Assembly (NCBI RefSeq): GCF_001273955.1
Contig: NZ_LIGI01000001.1
Location: forward strand, 2,633,473 to 2,688,783
From: Bacillus sp. FJAT-27245
Lineage (GTDB): Bacteria > Bacillota > Bacilli > Bacillales > Cytobacillaceae
DNA length: 55,311 bases
Reading direction: 5' to 3'
Below, piece by piece: positions 17,430-25,241 of this stretch. The notes below the pieces were generated by a model that saw only the letters and a list, made by a program, of their open reading frames with translations, had not been told where the DNA came from and did not search any database. Positions within the stretch are counted from its first letter, which is position 1. Every line of letters begins with the position of its first letter. A program made the position numbers and the translations under genes.

Positions 17430-18368
17430 TTGCGCAAAGCACTTCGCTTGTTTGTCTCGCTGCTTACGATTGTTGCCGCAGCCGGGATTTATTTTACAAA
17501 TCGGCTTATGTACATGAAGAAAAAAGAGGACGAATTTATCCTGAAACGTGAACGCGAGGCTGGCAGGGTTATCGACACGGAGTATGAGTCCTTGAAAAAA
17601 AGGGACGTCCGCATCCCCTCCCCTTTTGGCTACGACCTTAAGGGCATCCTTGCCGAGCCGCATGAGACGAACCGTTATGTGATCATTAGCCACGGGGTGA
17701 CCGAAAACAAATTTAATTCAATTAAATACATGAATTTATTTTTATCCCGCGGTTTCAATGTGCTTATTTTCGACCATCGCCGCCACGGGGAATCCGGTGG
17801 CAAGACGACCAGTTACGGCCATTATGAAAAATTCGACCTGAAAGCGGTCGTTGATTGGCTGAAAAGGGAAATCGGGCCCGGGCTGCTGCTTGGGATCCAC
17901 GGTGAATCGATGGGCGCCGCCACCATGCTCCTTTATGCCGGGATGCTTGAAGATGGCGCTGATTTTTATATTGCCGACTGCCCTTTTTCCGATTTCAAGG
18001 AGCAGCTTGCCTACCGGTTGAAAGAGGAGATGAATTTGCCGGGTGGCATGATTTTGCCGCTTGCGGATCTTTTCCTCCGATTTCGGGACAACTATTCAAT
18101 CCGCGAGGTTTCCCCGATATCTGTAATCGATAATATTAAGCATCCAATTCTGTTCATCCATAGCGCCAAAGACGATTTTATCCTCCCATCGATGACAGAA
18201 GCGTTATACAGCAAGAAAAAGGGGCCAAAAATGCTGTTTATGGCTGAAAGCGGTCTTCACGCCCAGTCATTCAATGAAAACCGGGAAGAGTATGAAAAAG
18301 CAATCGATGAATTTCTCGAAGCCTTTGTCAGGCTGCCCAAAATGGGATTGCCTGGCTCATCGTTTTAA
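17430..18368 (+). CDS. yqkD: Alpha/beta hydrolase, YqkD-like
   Basis: A membrane-anchored hydrolase of 312 residues. One N-terminal hydrophobic helix (LRLFVSLLTIVAAAGIYF) is followed by an alpha/beta hydrolase fold. The nucleophile elbow is GIHGESMGAA, the acid probably Asp in HSAKDDFI and the base His in SGLHAQSF. I chose the TTG at 17430, which lies 7 bases after GGAGGG; the upstream GTG runs through that site. The substrate is unknown. The place near YqkE and YqkF fits YqkD. Confidence 0.9.
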   Translation: MRKALRLFVSLLTIVAAAGIYFTNRLMYMKKKEDEFILKREREAGRVIDTEYESLKKRDVRIPSPFGYDLKGILAEPHETNRYVIISHGVTENKFNSIKYMNLFLSRGFNVLIFDHRRHGESGGKTTSYGHYEKFDLKAVVDWLKREIGPGLLLGIHGESMGAATMLLYAGMLEDGADFYIADCPFSDFKEQLAYRLKEEMNLPGGMILPLADLFLRFRDNYSIREVSPISVIDNIKHPILFIHSAKDDFILPSMTEALYSKKKGPKMLFMAESGLHAQSFNENREEYEKAIDEFLEAFVRLPKMGLPGSSF

Positions 18369-18448
18369 GAGGGAGTTATTCTAAAAATTTGCGTTTTTCA
18401 TGGTTAGCATCTACCATCAAGGAGTATCATTACAAAGGGGGATTATGA

Positions 18449-18664
18449 ATGTCAAAAGTCCAAATTAAAGTAAATGACAACGGTTCAATCAGGATTACCG
18501 GGGATGTTGAACTGCTTGACGGCCAGGGAAATGTGTATCCGTCAAAGCCTGCTTTCTCGCTGTGCCGCTGCGGCCTTTCCTCAAACAAGCCGTTCTGTGA
18601 CGGCACGCATAAGGGTCAGTTCGAATCCCAGGTGCGCGTACCGGAAGAAACCGCCGGGCAATAA
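18449..18664 (+). CDS. CDGSH-type iron-sulfur protein
   Basis: 71 residues with one CDGSH zinc-finger-like motif, CRCGLSSNKPFCDGTH, whose three cysteines and one histidine bind a [2Fe-2S] cluster. GGGGGATTATGA lies before the ATG. The N-terminal part (KVNDNGSIRITGDVELLD) is typical for the short bacterial group. A terminator follows, so it is probably monocistronic. The electron-transfer partner is unknown. Confidence 0.93.
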   Translation: MSKVQIKVNDNGSIRITGDVELLDGQGNVYPSKPAFSLCRCGLSSNKPFCDGTHKGQFESQVRVPEETAGQ

Positions 18665-18683
18665 ATAACTGCATAGCAAACTA

Positions 18684-18725
18684 CAAGGCACCGGCCAAAA
18701 TGCGCAGGTGCCTTGCGTTTTGCTT
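18684..18725 (+). terminator. Terminator of the CDGSH gene
   Basis: CAAGGCACC and GGTGCCTTG form a perfect 9-bp stem, followed by CGTTTTGCTT. Confidence 0.8.
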
Positions 18726-18805
18726 GCCGCTAGCAGATATTGACACGTTTTAGCTGTCCCTCTTGAGGTAAAAGCCCAATGAAGCATATATAATGAGGTG
18801 ACAGC

Positions 18806-19285
18806 ATGTTTTCCTGGAATGATATGATTACGTTTATTTGGGCCTTCTTTATCGTTTTGCCTTTAACATCCTTCGTTCATGCCGCCGGCCATACATTCTT
18901 TGTTGTCCTTTTTGGGGGCAAACCGGTATTAACGATGGGCAGGGGAAGGAAACTATTTTCCGTTGGCACGTTTCACGTTCATAGTCTGTACTTTGTTGAT
19001 GCTTCCTGCCAATATACCGAAATTAAAAATGAGTCCCGATGGAAATACGCATTTATATATGCGGGAGGCATCCTCTTTAATGCCCTCTCCATTTTAATCG
19101 TAAACTCGCTCATCCATCTCGGAATATTGCCGAAGCACCTGTTTTTCTATCAATTTGTCTATTTCTCGGTCTATTTTATTTTTTTTGCTTTGCTGCCAAT
19201 TGATTATGGGAAGGACAACCCCAGTGATGGCAAAGCGCTTTACACTGTCCTGAAATACGGGGAAACAATAAAGGAAATTGACTGA
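18806..19285 (+). CDS. Membrane protein resembling a degenerate M50 (site-2 protease type) peptidase
   Basis: 159 residues with about four membrane segments. The first carries FVHAAGHTFFVVLFGGKP, which lines up with the M50 pattern HExxH...G but has Ala instead of the catalytic Glu. A middle segment AGGILFNALSILIV resembles the AGPxxN helix. Near the end, LLPIDYGKDNPSDGKAL resembles the NxxPxxxxDG motif with the metal-binding Asp. Metal binding may persist while proteolysis is unlikely. GAGGTGACAGC precedes the ATG. This family assignment is my reading of the motifs. Confidence 0.6.
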   Translation: MFSWNDMITFIWAFFIVLPLTSFVHAAGHTFFVVLFGGKPVLTMGRGRKLFSVGTFHVHSLYFVDASCQYTEIKNESRWKYAFIYAGGILFNALSILIVNSLIHLGILPKHLFFYQFVYFSVYFIFFALLPIDYGKDNPSDGKALYTVLKYGETIKEID

Positions 19286-19324
19286 CTGTTACATCAGGAA
19301 CATGATTGGGCCTCTATAAAAACT

Positions 19325-19370
19325 AAGCCGGAAACCATCACTATTCCAAGCGGGTTCCGGCTATTTTTTC
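19325..19370 (+). terminator. Terminator of the M50-like gene
   Basis: AGCCGGAA and TTCCGGCT arms with a wide loop, followed by ATTTTTTC. Confidence 0.85.
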
Positions 19371-19436
19371 TTTAAGAATGCTCCTGCCAGCTCCTGTTAC
19401 AGAGGAGAAAAGCGGATGGCCACCAAGTTAAAACCC

Positions 19437-19646
19437 TCAGCCTTGCCGCCCGGTTCCGCTCCGCTTCCTTCCTAAAACAAAGATTGCCGCCAGGATTGCA
19501 AATGGCACGAGCGCAACCATTTTCCATGCGTTATTCGCCCCGTAAAAGTAATAGGCAATTGGCAGCGAGGTGACAAAGCTTATGGACAGGAGAATCCTTG
19601 ATTTTGCCAAAATGCCGTAAAAGAGAGTTATTACCGCTACTACCAT
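19437..19646 (-). CDS. Small hydrophobic membrane protein, unknown
   Basis: At least 69 residues with two or three membrane segments (VVAVITLFYGIL, ISFVTSLPIAYYFYG, MVALVPFAILAAIFVLG) and a basic tail GRKRSGTGRQG, so the C-terminus is probably inside. The ATG at 19646 has no good ribosome binding site. A GGGGG run near 19678-19683 points to a start further upstream near 19670, but only an ATC codon is in frame there. It follows the GNAT gene on the same strand. Family not recognised. Confidence 0.6.
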   Translation of the reverse strand: MVVAVITLFYGILAKSRILLSISFVTSLPIAYYFYGANNAWKMVALVPFAILAAIFVLGRKRSGTGRQG

Positions 19647-19691
19647 CGACAGTTGCCACAGGAAAACGATCTTGCATCCCCCGCTTTCAGT

Positions 19692-20150
19692 CTATTCGGC
19701 TTGTCGCTTTTCAAAATGAGCAATGGAAAGTGTCCCGGCAATTATTCCTTCCCCTGTTTTCCTAAACCCATTCTTCTCGTAAAAACGAACAGCCGGGGTA
19801 TTCCTTGCGCCAGTTGATACTATTAATCTATTTGCCTCCCGATTGTTTTGCTCCAGCCAGTGCAAAAGCTGCCGGGCAATCCCTTTCCGAAAATGTTTCG
19901 GATGGACCATCAGGCGATGGATATCAATCGTCCCGTTTTCTGTTTTAAACGAAATGGCCCCGCACAGGCTGCCATTTTCAAAATAGCCATAGAAAGTTTC
20001 ACCGGACTTCATTAATGTTTCCGTTGTGTCATACAAAGCAGGAATGCCATGAAAATCAATCAGCTCCGCCTCGACCTGATAGGATGGAATCTGAATTTGC
20101 AATACGTCGAGTGCTTCTTCTTCATTTGTAATATCGATTGGCCTGATCAT
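19692..20150 (-). CDS. GNAT family N-acetyltransferase
   Basis: 152 residues with the GNAT fold. The acetyl-CoA binding loop is HPKHFRKGIARQLL (pattern R/QxxGxG/A) around residues 92-105, and the C-terminal VRFYEKNGFRKTGEG is typical. The substrate cannot be told from sequence. It lies 14 bases downstream of a second GNAT gene, so the two are probably cotranscribed. Confidence 0.9.
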   Translation of the reverse strand: MIRPIDITNEEEALDVLQIQIPSYQVEAELIDFHGIPALYDTTETLMKSGETFYGYFENGSLCGAISFKTENGTIDIHRLMVHPKHFRKGIARQLLHWLEQNNREANRLIVSTGARNTPAVRFYEKNGFRKTGEGIIAGTLSIAHFEKRQAE

Positions 20151-20164
20151 GTCTTTTCCCCTTG

Positions 20165-20758
20165 CTAGACCGCTTCTTCCATTTCCTTTTTTTGCAAATG
20201 TGCAAAGTCTTCCTTGAGAATGGCATACATTTTTAAATCGCGGTGCTTTCCTTTAATGAACGCGGCCTTCCTGTTGATTCCTTCAAACGACATGCCCACT
20301 TTTTCCATAACCCTTGCTGAGCCAATGTTTTCGGTGAAGCACCGTGCCTGGATACGGACAAGGTCCATATGTTCAAAGCCGAATTTAATGAGCTCTGTGG
20401 CGGCCTCCGTCATGATTCCCTTCCCCCACTGGCCCTGGGCAAGGACATACCCGATTTCCGCGCTGTTGTGCCTTGGCTGCCATGCTACAAAATCGATTGT
20501 TCCAATCATCTTTCCGGTTTCCTTGGATTCAATCGCCCACGGAGCAAGCTGTTTGTTTTCATATTTGCCAAGCACGAAATCGATAAAGGCTCGGGTGTCC
20601 TCAATCGTGTTATGCTTATCCCATGTCACATACCTTGCAACCTCTTCATTGGAGCCGTATGCGAACATGTCCTCCGCATCGTTCATTGTTATTTTCCGCA
20701 AAATGAGCCTTTCCGTTTCCAGCTTTGGCAAGTCCCCATAAATCATTTCAATTTCCAT
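20165..20758 (-). CDS. RimJ/RimL-type N-acetyltransferase
   Basis: 197 residues of the GNAT_3 group. The N-terminus LETERLILRKITMNDAEDM is typical, with the acetyl-CoA loop GQWGKGIMTEAATE and the later FTENIGSARVMEKVGMSFEG. GGTGGAATCTTT precedes the ATG. Members acetylate ribosomal protein N-termini or small amines; here the target is unknown. Confidence 0.92.
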   Translation of the reverse strand: MEIEMIYGDLPKLETERLILRKITMNDAEDMFAYGSNEEVARYVTWDKHNTIEDTRAFIDFVLGKYENKQLAPWAIESKETGKMIGTIDFVAWQPRHNSAEIGYVLAQGQWGKGIMTEAATELIKFGFEHMDLVRIQARCFTENIGSARVMEKVGMSFEGINRKAAFIKGKHRDLKMYAILKEDFAHLQKKEMEEAV

Positions 20759-20975
20759 AAAGATTCCACCCTTTGACTTTTGTTAAAATTATCCTATCAG
20801 AGTTTTCGGGAAATTCAAGATAATTTTTAAAAAAGGTGGCGAGTGAGTTTCGGGATTCTACGATAGAGAGAATTGGACTGGTTAACAGTTTTTACTTTTA
20901 GTGGGATGAGTGCAGATTTTCAGCAGCCAGGCAGGCTCTTGTCGAGAACCTGCTTGTCTTTGCCTGTGGCGGCAG

Positions 20976-21311
20976 CTATTTGTCAGCGAGCCGTATGTCA
21001 GCAATGTTTTCAATGGGGATGAGGCGGGCAGTGCCCGCGGAGTCAATGATGTGGAGCTTGTGGGCGAGTTCGTCCCAATAGTGGATGTTACCGATGCAAA
21101 TTTCGTAGTTGTGCCGGCGGTAGTGGGTAATCGCCACCGCCTGGTTGAATTCCATCGCTTCAGCAAGCGTTTCGTTCATCAGTTCGAGCTGCTGCTCGTC
21201 GAGTTCCGTTTTTTGTTCGTACGAATCCTCCTTCACCCAGTCTCTGAGCATTTTCACGTGCTCGGGAAGCATCATGGATGTCCATTTTATTCTGCCGCGG
21301 TCGCGAATCAT
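20976..21311 (-). CDS. YolD-like protein
   Basis: 111 residues of the YolD-like family: MIRDRGRIKWTSMMLPEH at the start and a C-terminal HYWDELAHKLHIID...IPIENIADI. Members sit next to Y-family polymerases of the UvrX/YqjW type, and this one begins 20 bases after such a gene. GAGGGGAAGAAG precedes the ATG. It is probably SOS-induced with its neighbour and may modulate the polymerase; the exact role is not established. Confidence 0.92.
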   Translation of the reverse strand: MIRDRGRIKWTSMMLPEHVKMLRDWVKEDSYEQKTELDEQQLELMNETLAEAMEFNQAVAITHYRRHNYEICIGNIHYWDELAHKLHIIDSAGTARLIPIENIADIRLADK

Positions 21312-21331
21312 CTTCTTCCCCTCTTTCCCGG

Positions 21332-22591
21332 TTACTTCTTATGGCCGCCGAGCAGCGATGCGCGGTGTTTGGCAGTTCCCGCTGCTGTATAGGAAACAGC
21401 CCGGAGCAGTGCCCCCGACCCGAACCGGCTTCGGATACGGTCCACCACATAGCCGAGGTCCCTTCTTTTCCCCGCACCCATATCAAAAAGGCTCATTTGG
21501 AGTTCAACGTCATCGACAATATTTCCAAGCGAAATGGAAATCTGGCGGACGGTTTTGCCGGAATAATGCCGGTGGAACAGGTCCAGGCAGACCCGGTAAA
21601 TATCCATCGTCACATTGGTAGGCTCGGCAACCGTCTTTGCGCGGTGGAACCCGCCACCGAATTCATCCTGGCTGTAGCCGATCCCGAGCGTGACCGTCCT
21701 GCCCGCCTTCCGGTGCGTCCGTGCCCGGCGCGCCACCTCCTCGCACATTTCAAGGATGACGTGTTTAATTTCTTCCTCGTCCTTGTAATCCCTAAGGAGG
21801 ATTTGGCTTTTTCCAAAACTGATCTGCCCTTCGATGATCGGCGCGCCCATTTCCGATAAGTCGACGCCCCAGGCATGGTAATAGAGCTGGTTGCCCATGA
21901 TGCCGAATTTCTTCTCAAGCGTTTCAAGGTCATAGCGGGCAAGCTGGCCGACCGTGAAAATTCCCATTCCATTCAGCGTTCTTTCAACCCGCCGGCCGAT
22001 GCCCCACATTTCCCTAAGCGGCGAGACGTTCCAAAGCTTTTTCTGGACATCCTCATACGTCCATTCGGCAATCCCGTGCTTCTTGGCCTCAAGGTCAAGG
22101 CACAGCTTTGACAGGAGCATATTCGGGCCAATGCCGATTGCGCACGGAAGCTGGAATTCCCGTTCGATGTCGTCTTTTATTTTTTTCGCGATTGTTTTCG
22201 CATCCCCCCAAAGGTTTTCGGCCCCGTCCACTTTGATGAAGCTTTCATCGACACTGTATGTATGGATGGCTTCCTTCGGGACATATCGGTGAAAGACGCG
22301 GCTGATTTCGGTCGAAATCCTCAGAAACATGCCCATCTTAGGCTCGACTACATGGATTTTCGGATCATCGGGAATTTCAAATTTGCGCGATCCGGTTTTG
22401 ATGCCAAATTCTTTTTTTAAAAGCGGCGAGGCGGCGAGAACGACGCTTCCTTCCCGCCCTTTGTCGCCGACTACAGCAAGATAGCAGCCAAGCGGGTCAA
22501 GCCCTTCCATAACCGCCGCGCAGCTGGCGTAAAAGCTCTTCATATCGACGCAAAGAACTTTGTGCCGCGGCAATGTGCTGTAATCGACCAT
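21332..22591 (-). CDS. Y-family DNA polymerase, YqjW/UvrX type
   Basis: Error-prone lesion-bypass polymerase, 419 residues. The catalytic palm shows LCVDMKSFYASC (first Asp) and YSVDESFIKVDG (Asp-Glu), followed by a helix-hairpin-helix part (LREMWGIGRRVERTLNGMG) and a little-finger domain. A beta-clamp-binding-like LQMSLFDMG occurs near the end. GGAGGGGAATTCA precedes the ATG at 22591. Two LexA-type boxes and a SigA -10 lie directly upstream. The YolD-like gene follows. In this group the protein differs from DinB, which is also encoded at 35422-36708. Confidence 0.95.
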   Translation of the reverse strand: MVDYSTLPRHKVLCVDMKSFYASCAAVMEGLDPLGCYLAVVGDKGREGSVVLAASPLLKKEFGIKTGSRKFEIPDDPKIHVVEPKMGMFLRISTEISRVFHRYVPKEAIHTYSVDESFIKVDGAENLWGDAKTIAKKIKDDIEREFQLPCAIGIGPNMLLSKLCLDLEAKKHGIAEWTYEDVQKKLWNVSPLREMWGIGRRVERTLNGMGIFTVGQLARYDLETLEKKFGIMGNQLYYHAWGVDLSEMGAPIIEGQISFGKSQILLRDYKDEEEIKHVILEMCEEVARRARTHRKAGRTVTLGIGYSQDEFGGGFHRAKTVAEPTNVTMDIYRVCLDLFHRHYSGKTVRQISISLGNIVDDVELQMSLFDMGAGKRRDLGYVVDRIRSRFGSGALLRAVSYTAAGTAKHRASLLGGHKK

Positions 22592-22620
22592 TGAATTCCC
22601 CTCCTTCTTTTTCCAAAATA

Positions 22621-22634
22621 AGAACATCTGTTCC
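22621..22634 (-). promoter_or_regulatory. LexA (DinR) box 2, over the transcript start
   Basis: GAAC-ATCT-GTTC keeps all eight core bases of CGAAC-N4-GTTCG; only the outer C/G differ. It lies just downstream of TATAAT (22640-22645), over the predicted start of transcription. Confidence 0.6.
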
Positions 22635-22639
22635 GTATC

Positions 22640-22645
22640 ATTATA
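22640..22645 (-). promoter_or_regulatory. SigA -10 of the polY2-yolD unit
   Basis: Perfect TATAAT on the minus strand, 49 bases before the start codon, between two LexA-type boxes. Confidence 0.6.
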
Positions 22646-22658
22646 CCCATATCTTAAG

Positions 22659-22672
22659 CGAATATGCGTTCG
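22659..22672 (-). promoter_or_regulatory. LexA (DinR) box 1, over the -35 region
   Basis: Read on the plus strand, CGAAT-ATGC-GTTCG differs from the CGAAC-N4-GTTCG consensus by one base. It covers the -35 region of the polymerase gene, which fits SOS repression. Confidence 0.75.
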
Positions 22673-22772
22673 TATTCAATGGAAATTTTACGACAGCTTT
22701 TATAAAAAAAGGGTCCATTACCATTTCAGGATGCCTTGGAAAAGAGCTATAATAAGGCTTGAGGTGCTTTTC

Positions 22773-22964
22773 ATGGACGAAAAACTGGTGAAAAAAATGA
22801 TAAAAAACTGCCTGAAGCAATATTACGGGAGTGAAAGCCAGCCGCTTGGCGAACGTGATGTAAATGACATTTGCGAACGGGTGTATAGGCTGAAAGAAGC
22901 AGAAGCTGAGGCGGATATGCGCGATATTGTAAATGACGTCGTCTATGAATTTTTAACTGGTTGA
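22773..22964 (+). CDS. yqzH: YqzH-like small protein
   Basis: 63 residues (MDEKLVKKMIKNCLKQYYG...), acidic C-terminal half with MRDIVNDVVYEFLTG, no membrane segment. It lies divergent from the YqjW-type polymerase, as yqzH does in B. subtilis. Function unknown. The ATG at 22773 follows GAGGTGCTTTTC; a TATAAT at 22748-22753 may be its -10. The longer frame from 22731 is rejected. Confidence 0.75.
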   Translation: MDEKLVKKMIKNCLKQYYGSESQPLGERDVNDICERVYRLKEAEAEADMRDIVNDVVYEFLTG

Positions 22965-23008
22965 GGATTTGCAAATCAAAATTTGGTTTTAACAGGGGGA
23001 GAACAATT

Positions 23009-23896
23009 GTGAACATTAAAGAAGGTTTTGTGGACGTAACGGGCGGAAAGGTATGGTACCGGTGGGTAAATGGCGCAGCCAACGCCGTTCCTTTATTGGT
23101 TTTGCACGGAGGGCCCGGTTCTTCATACTATGCCTTACAGCGGCTGGACAAGCTTGCCGAAGACACAGGCCGGACTGTCGTCTACTATGACCAGCTTGGC
23201 GCCGGGCGTTCAAAGGGGCCTACGGATAAAGCGCTGTGGAACCTCGACCGCTATGTCGAAGAGCTTGGGCAGGTCCGTGAGCAATTGGGGCTGAAAGAAG
23301 TCCATATTCTCGGGCATTCGTGGGGTACGACATTACTCGCGGCTTATTTGCTGACAAAGCCGGACGGCGTGAAAAGCGCCATTTTTTCAAGCCCTTGCCT
23401 TGACGCACCCCGCTGGGCAAAAGACCAGGAGCGCCTTTTAAAAGAGCTGCCGGAAGAAACCCAGGCCGTCATCGCCCGCTGCGAGGCGGACGGCACGACC
23501 GATTCTGAGGAATACCAGCAGGCGATGCGTGTATTCGCCAAAAACTTCGTCTGCCGGATTGAAATCAGCCCGGAGGAAAGGGAAATGACATCGCAACTCG
23601 CCAACCTGGAAGTTTACAACACCATGTGGGGACCGTCCGAATTTTGCGTAACCGGAAACCTGAAGGAATTCGACTGCACACCGAGGCTGCATGACCTGAG
23701 CGTTCCGTCGCTTTTCCTGTGCGGGCGTTTTGACGAAGCGACCCCGGAGTCGACAAGTTATTTCAGCAGCCGGGTGCCAGGCGCAAAGCTGCATATTTTT
23801 GAAAAAAGCGCGCATTCGCCGTATCGGGAACAGCCCGAGGAGTACAGAGAAACCGTTGCCGCATTCCTTGATGAGGCTGAGTTTGCATCGACCTAG
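23009..23896 (+). CDS. Proline iminopeptidase-family alpha/beta hydrolase (S33)
   Basis: 295 residues. The oxyanion motif HGGPGSS, the DQLGAGRS stretch and the nucleophile elbow GHSWGTTLLA identify the S33 proline iminopeptidase family. The acid is probably Asp in GRFDEATPE and the base His in KSAHSPYREQ. Members release N-terminal proline or act on amides and esters; the substrate here is not certain. Start is the GTG at 23009, with GGGGGAG 7 bases upstream. A terminator follows. Confidence 0.92.
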   Translation: MNIKEGFVDVTGGKVWYRWVNGAANAVPLLVLHGGPGSSYYALQRLDKLAEDTGRTVVYYDQLGAGRSKGPTDKALWNLDRYVEELGQVREQLGLKEVHILGHSWGTTLLAAYLLTKPDGVKSAIFSSPCLDAPRWAKDQERLLKELPEETQAVIARCEADGTTDSEEYQQAMRVFAKNFVCRIEISPEEREMTSQLANLEVYNTMWGPSEFCVTGNLKEFDCTPRLHDLSVPSLFLCGRFDEATPESTSYFSSRVPGAKLHIFEKSAHSPYREQPEEYRETVAAFLDEAEFAST

Positions 23897-23897
23897 C

Positions 23898-23940
23898 AAA
23901 AAGAGAGTATCGGGCTTGCCTGGTACTCTTTTTGTTTTTG
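23898..23940 (+). terminator. Terminator of the S33 hydrolase gene
   Basis: AAAAAGAGAGTA pairs with TACTCTTTTT, followed by GTTTTTG; it begins right after the stop. Confidence 0.9.
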
Positions 23941-23970
23941 CTGAAGGCATTTTCGGGAGCCACACTAGCT

Positions 23971-24140
23971 TCAAACCGTCTTCATAAACTGGATGAAGAC
24001 CCATTTACTCAAAAAATCCACACCAAACTGTCTTCATGAACCCGATGAAGACACTTTCACTCAAAAAGCGAGGCCAAACTGTCTTCATGAACCTGATGAA
24101 GACAGTTTCACTCCCCAACAGCACGAAAAAATGCCTTCAT
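23971..24140. repeat. Tandem array A, period 51-52 bp
   Basis: Three units start at 23971, 24023 and 24074, and a decayed fourth at about 24125. Each holds the dyad GTCTTCAT, a 7-base loop, and ATGAAGAC; in the third unit the stem grows to 13 perfect pairs (24076-24088 with 24096-24108). The rest of each unit is a roughly 25-base A-rich spacer with ACTC. The array lies between convergent genes. Confidence 0.85.
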
Positions 24141-24179
24141 AACTTATGTTCCCAACCAATCCCGAAATCGGATAGGAAC

Positions 24180-24992
24180 CTACTCCGCCTTCTCAATCAG
24201 CGCTCCATCCACTTCGTATTTTACTTCGGAAAAATTTTTAATGAGCAATTCTTCACCAATATGATTGCCTGTCACCTTGTCGATTGTCTTTCTCCAAATT
24301 TCGTTTTGCCGATAATTCCTGCCGTCTTTTTGCAAAAATTTATGGTTCCGCTCCTCGATATGATAAGCAAATGGCCAGTCGTGATTGGTGTGGATCGAAC
24401 CTTTCAGGTGTTTGTCCGTCAGCCAGACTTTAACTTGAAAAGGCTGGCTTGTTGGATTGTGAAACCGCAAATCAACATAATTGTAAAAGACCCCCGCTCC
24501 GCTTCCGAATGGCAGGACCCTTCCTTCATCGGGAAACGGGTCAAAGCTATGGTGATGCCTTTCCACAACAAGAAGTGGGGTATGGAGCGCCATCCAGTAG
24601 AGCAGGTTGGCGAGCTGGCAAACTCCCCCGCCAATTCCGGTCTTTACTTCCCCCATCGACAGAAGCATTCCCTCAATATACCCTTTTTTCGCTGAAGGGG
24701 AGCCGACAAGCTTCCAGAAGGAAAACGTCTCTCCGGGGCTGATTACAATCCCGTCGATTGCTTTTGAGGCAATTGAAATGTTGACGATTTTGTTTTCCTG
24801 AAGCTTCGGGTCGCTGTCGCCGAGTTTCCTCTTCAGGAGAGATTGATGCTTTTTACAGGCAAAAGGCAAGGTTTCATTTGAAATGCATACGGCAAACTTT
24901 TTTCCCGCACCTAAATCCTCGAGATGGCGAAAAATTTGCTTTTGCTTAATCCTCAGATTGTATAAAATTGGGTGCAATTCAGAAAAGCGAAT
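24180..24992 (-). CDS. VanW family protein
   Basis: About 270 residues with the VanW domain: SPGETFSFWKLVGSPS, then GGGVCQLANLLYWMALH with the conserved Cys, and HHHSFDPFPD. The role of VanW is unknown; these chromosomal copies are common in Bacillaceae and do not imply vancomycin resistance. The start is odd. GGGGGG at 25000-25005 is 7 bases before an in-frame ATT at 24990-24992, while the first ordinary start (TTG at 24977) is too far from it. With ATT the product begins (M)RFSELHPILYNLR. Confidence 0.85.
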   Translation of the reverse strand: MRFSELHPILYNLRIKQKQIFRHLEDLGAGKKFAVCISNETLPFACKKHQSLLKRKLGDSDPKLQENKIVNISIASKAIDGIVISPGETFSFWKLVGSPSAKKGYIEGMLLSMGEVKTGIGGGVCQLANLLYWMALHTPLLVVERHHHSFDPFPDEGRVLPFGSGAGVFYNYVDLRFHNPTSQPFQVKVWLTDKHLKGSIHTNHDWPFAYHIEERNHKFLQKDGRNYRQNEIWRKTIDKVTGNHIGEELLIKNFSEVKYEVDGALIEKAE

Positions 24993-25070
24993 CTAAAATC
25001 CCCCCTGACAAGATTCCCCTGTATAAATTCCATGAAAGCGCTATACTTATAGTCAAAAAGGTAAGGGGTA

Positions 25071-25241
25071 ATGAGTATGGTATGATTCATCCTTCTTGGA
25101 CTTTGGATGGTTTACGTGGTATTCAGCCTTTCAACCAGCAAACACAAATTGAATCTGATTATGAAGCACTTAAATATTGAGCCAGAGAAGCCGCCAAAGG
25201 TTTCAAATGAAGAGATTGAAAAGGAGTTGGAACAGCGCTGA
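25071..25241 (+). pseudogene. Small membrane protein frame with an in-frame TGA at codon 5
   Basis: ATG at 25071 follows AAGGGGTA. After four codons comes TGA (25083-25085), then 51 open codons reading FILLGLWMVYVVFSLSTSKH and onward to NIEPEKPPKVSNEEIEKELE, a membrane helix followed by a charged tail, which looks like real coding sequence. Without the TGA it would be a 56-residue single-span protein. A later ATG at 25107 has no ribosome binding site. I do not recognise the family. Confidence 0.5.

Noticed and set aside
18581-18787. Minus-strand frame overlapping the CDGSH gene
   Set aside because: It is antisense to a well-supported gene and its terminator.
21610-21972. Other frames of 100 or more residues inside the polymerase and other genes
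   Set aside because: They lie wholly within well-supported genes, lack ribosome binding sites and show no family features.
24180-24992. Vancomycin resistance determinant
   Set aside because: VanW-domain proteins are common in Bacillaceae chromosomes and no vanA/B ligase, vanH, vanX or two-component genes are present.
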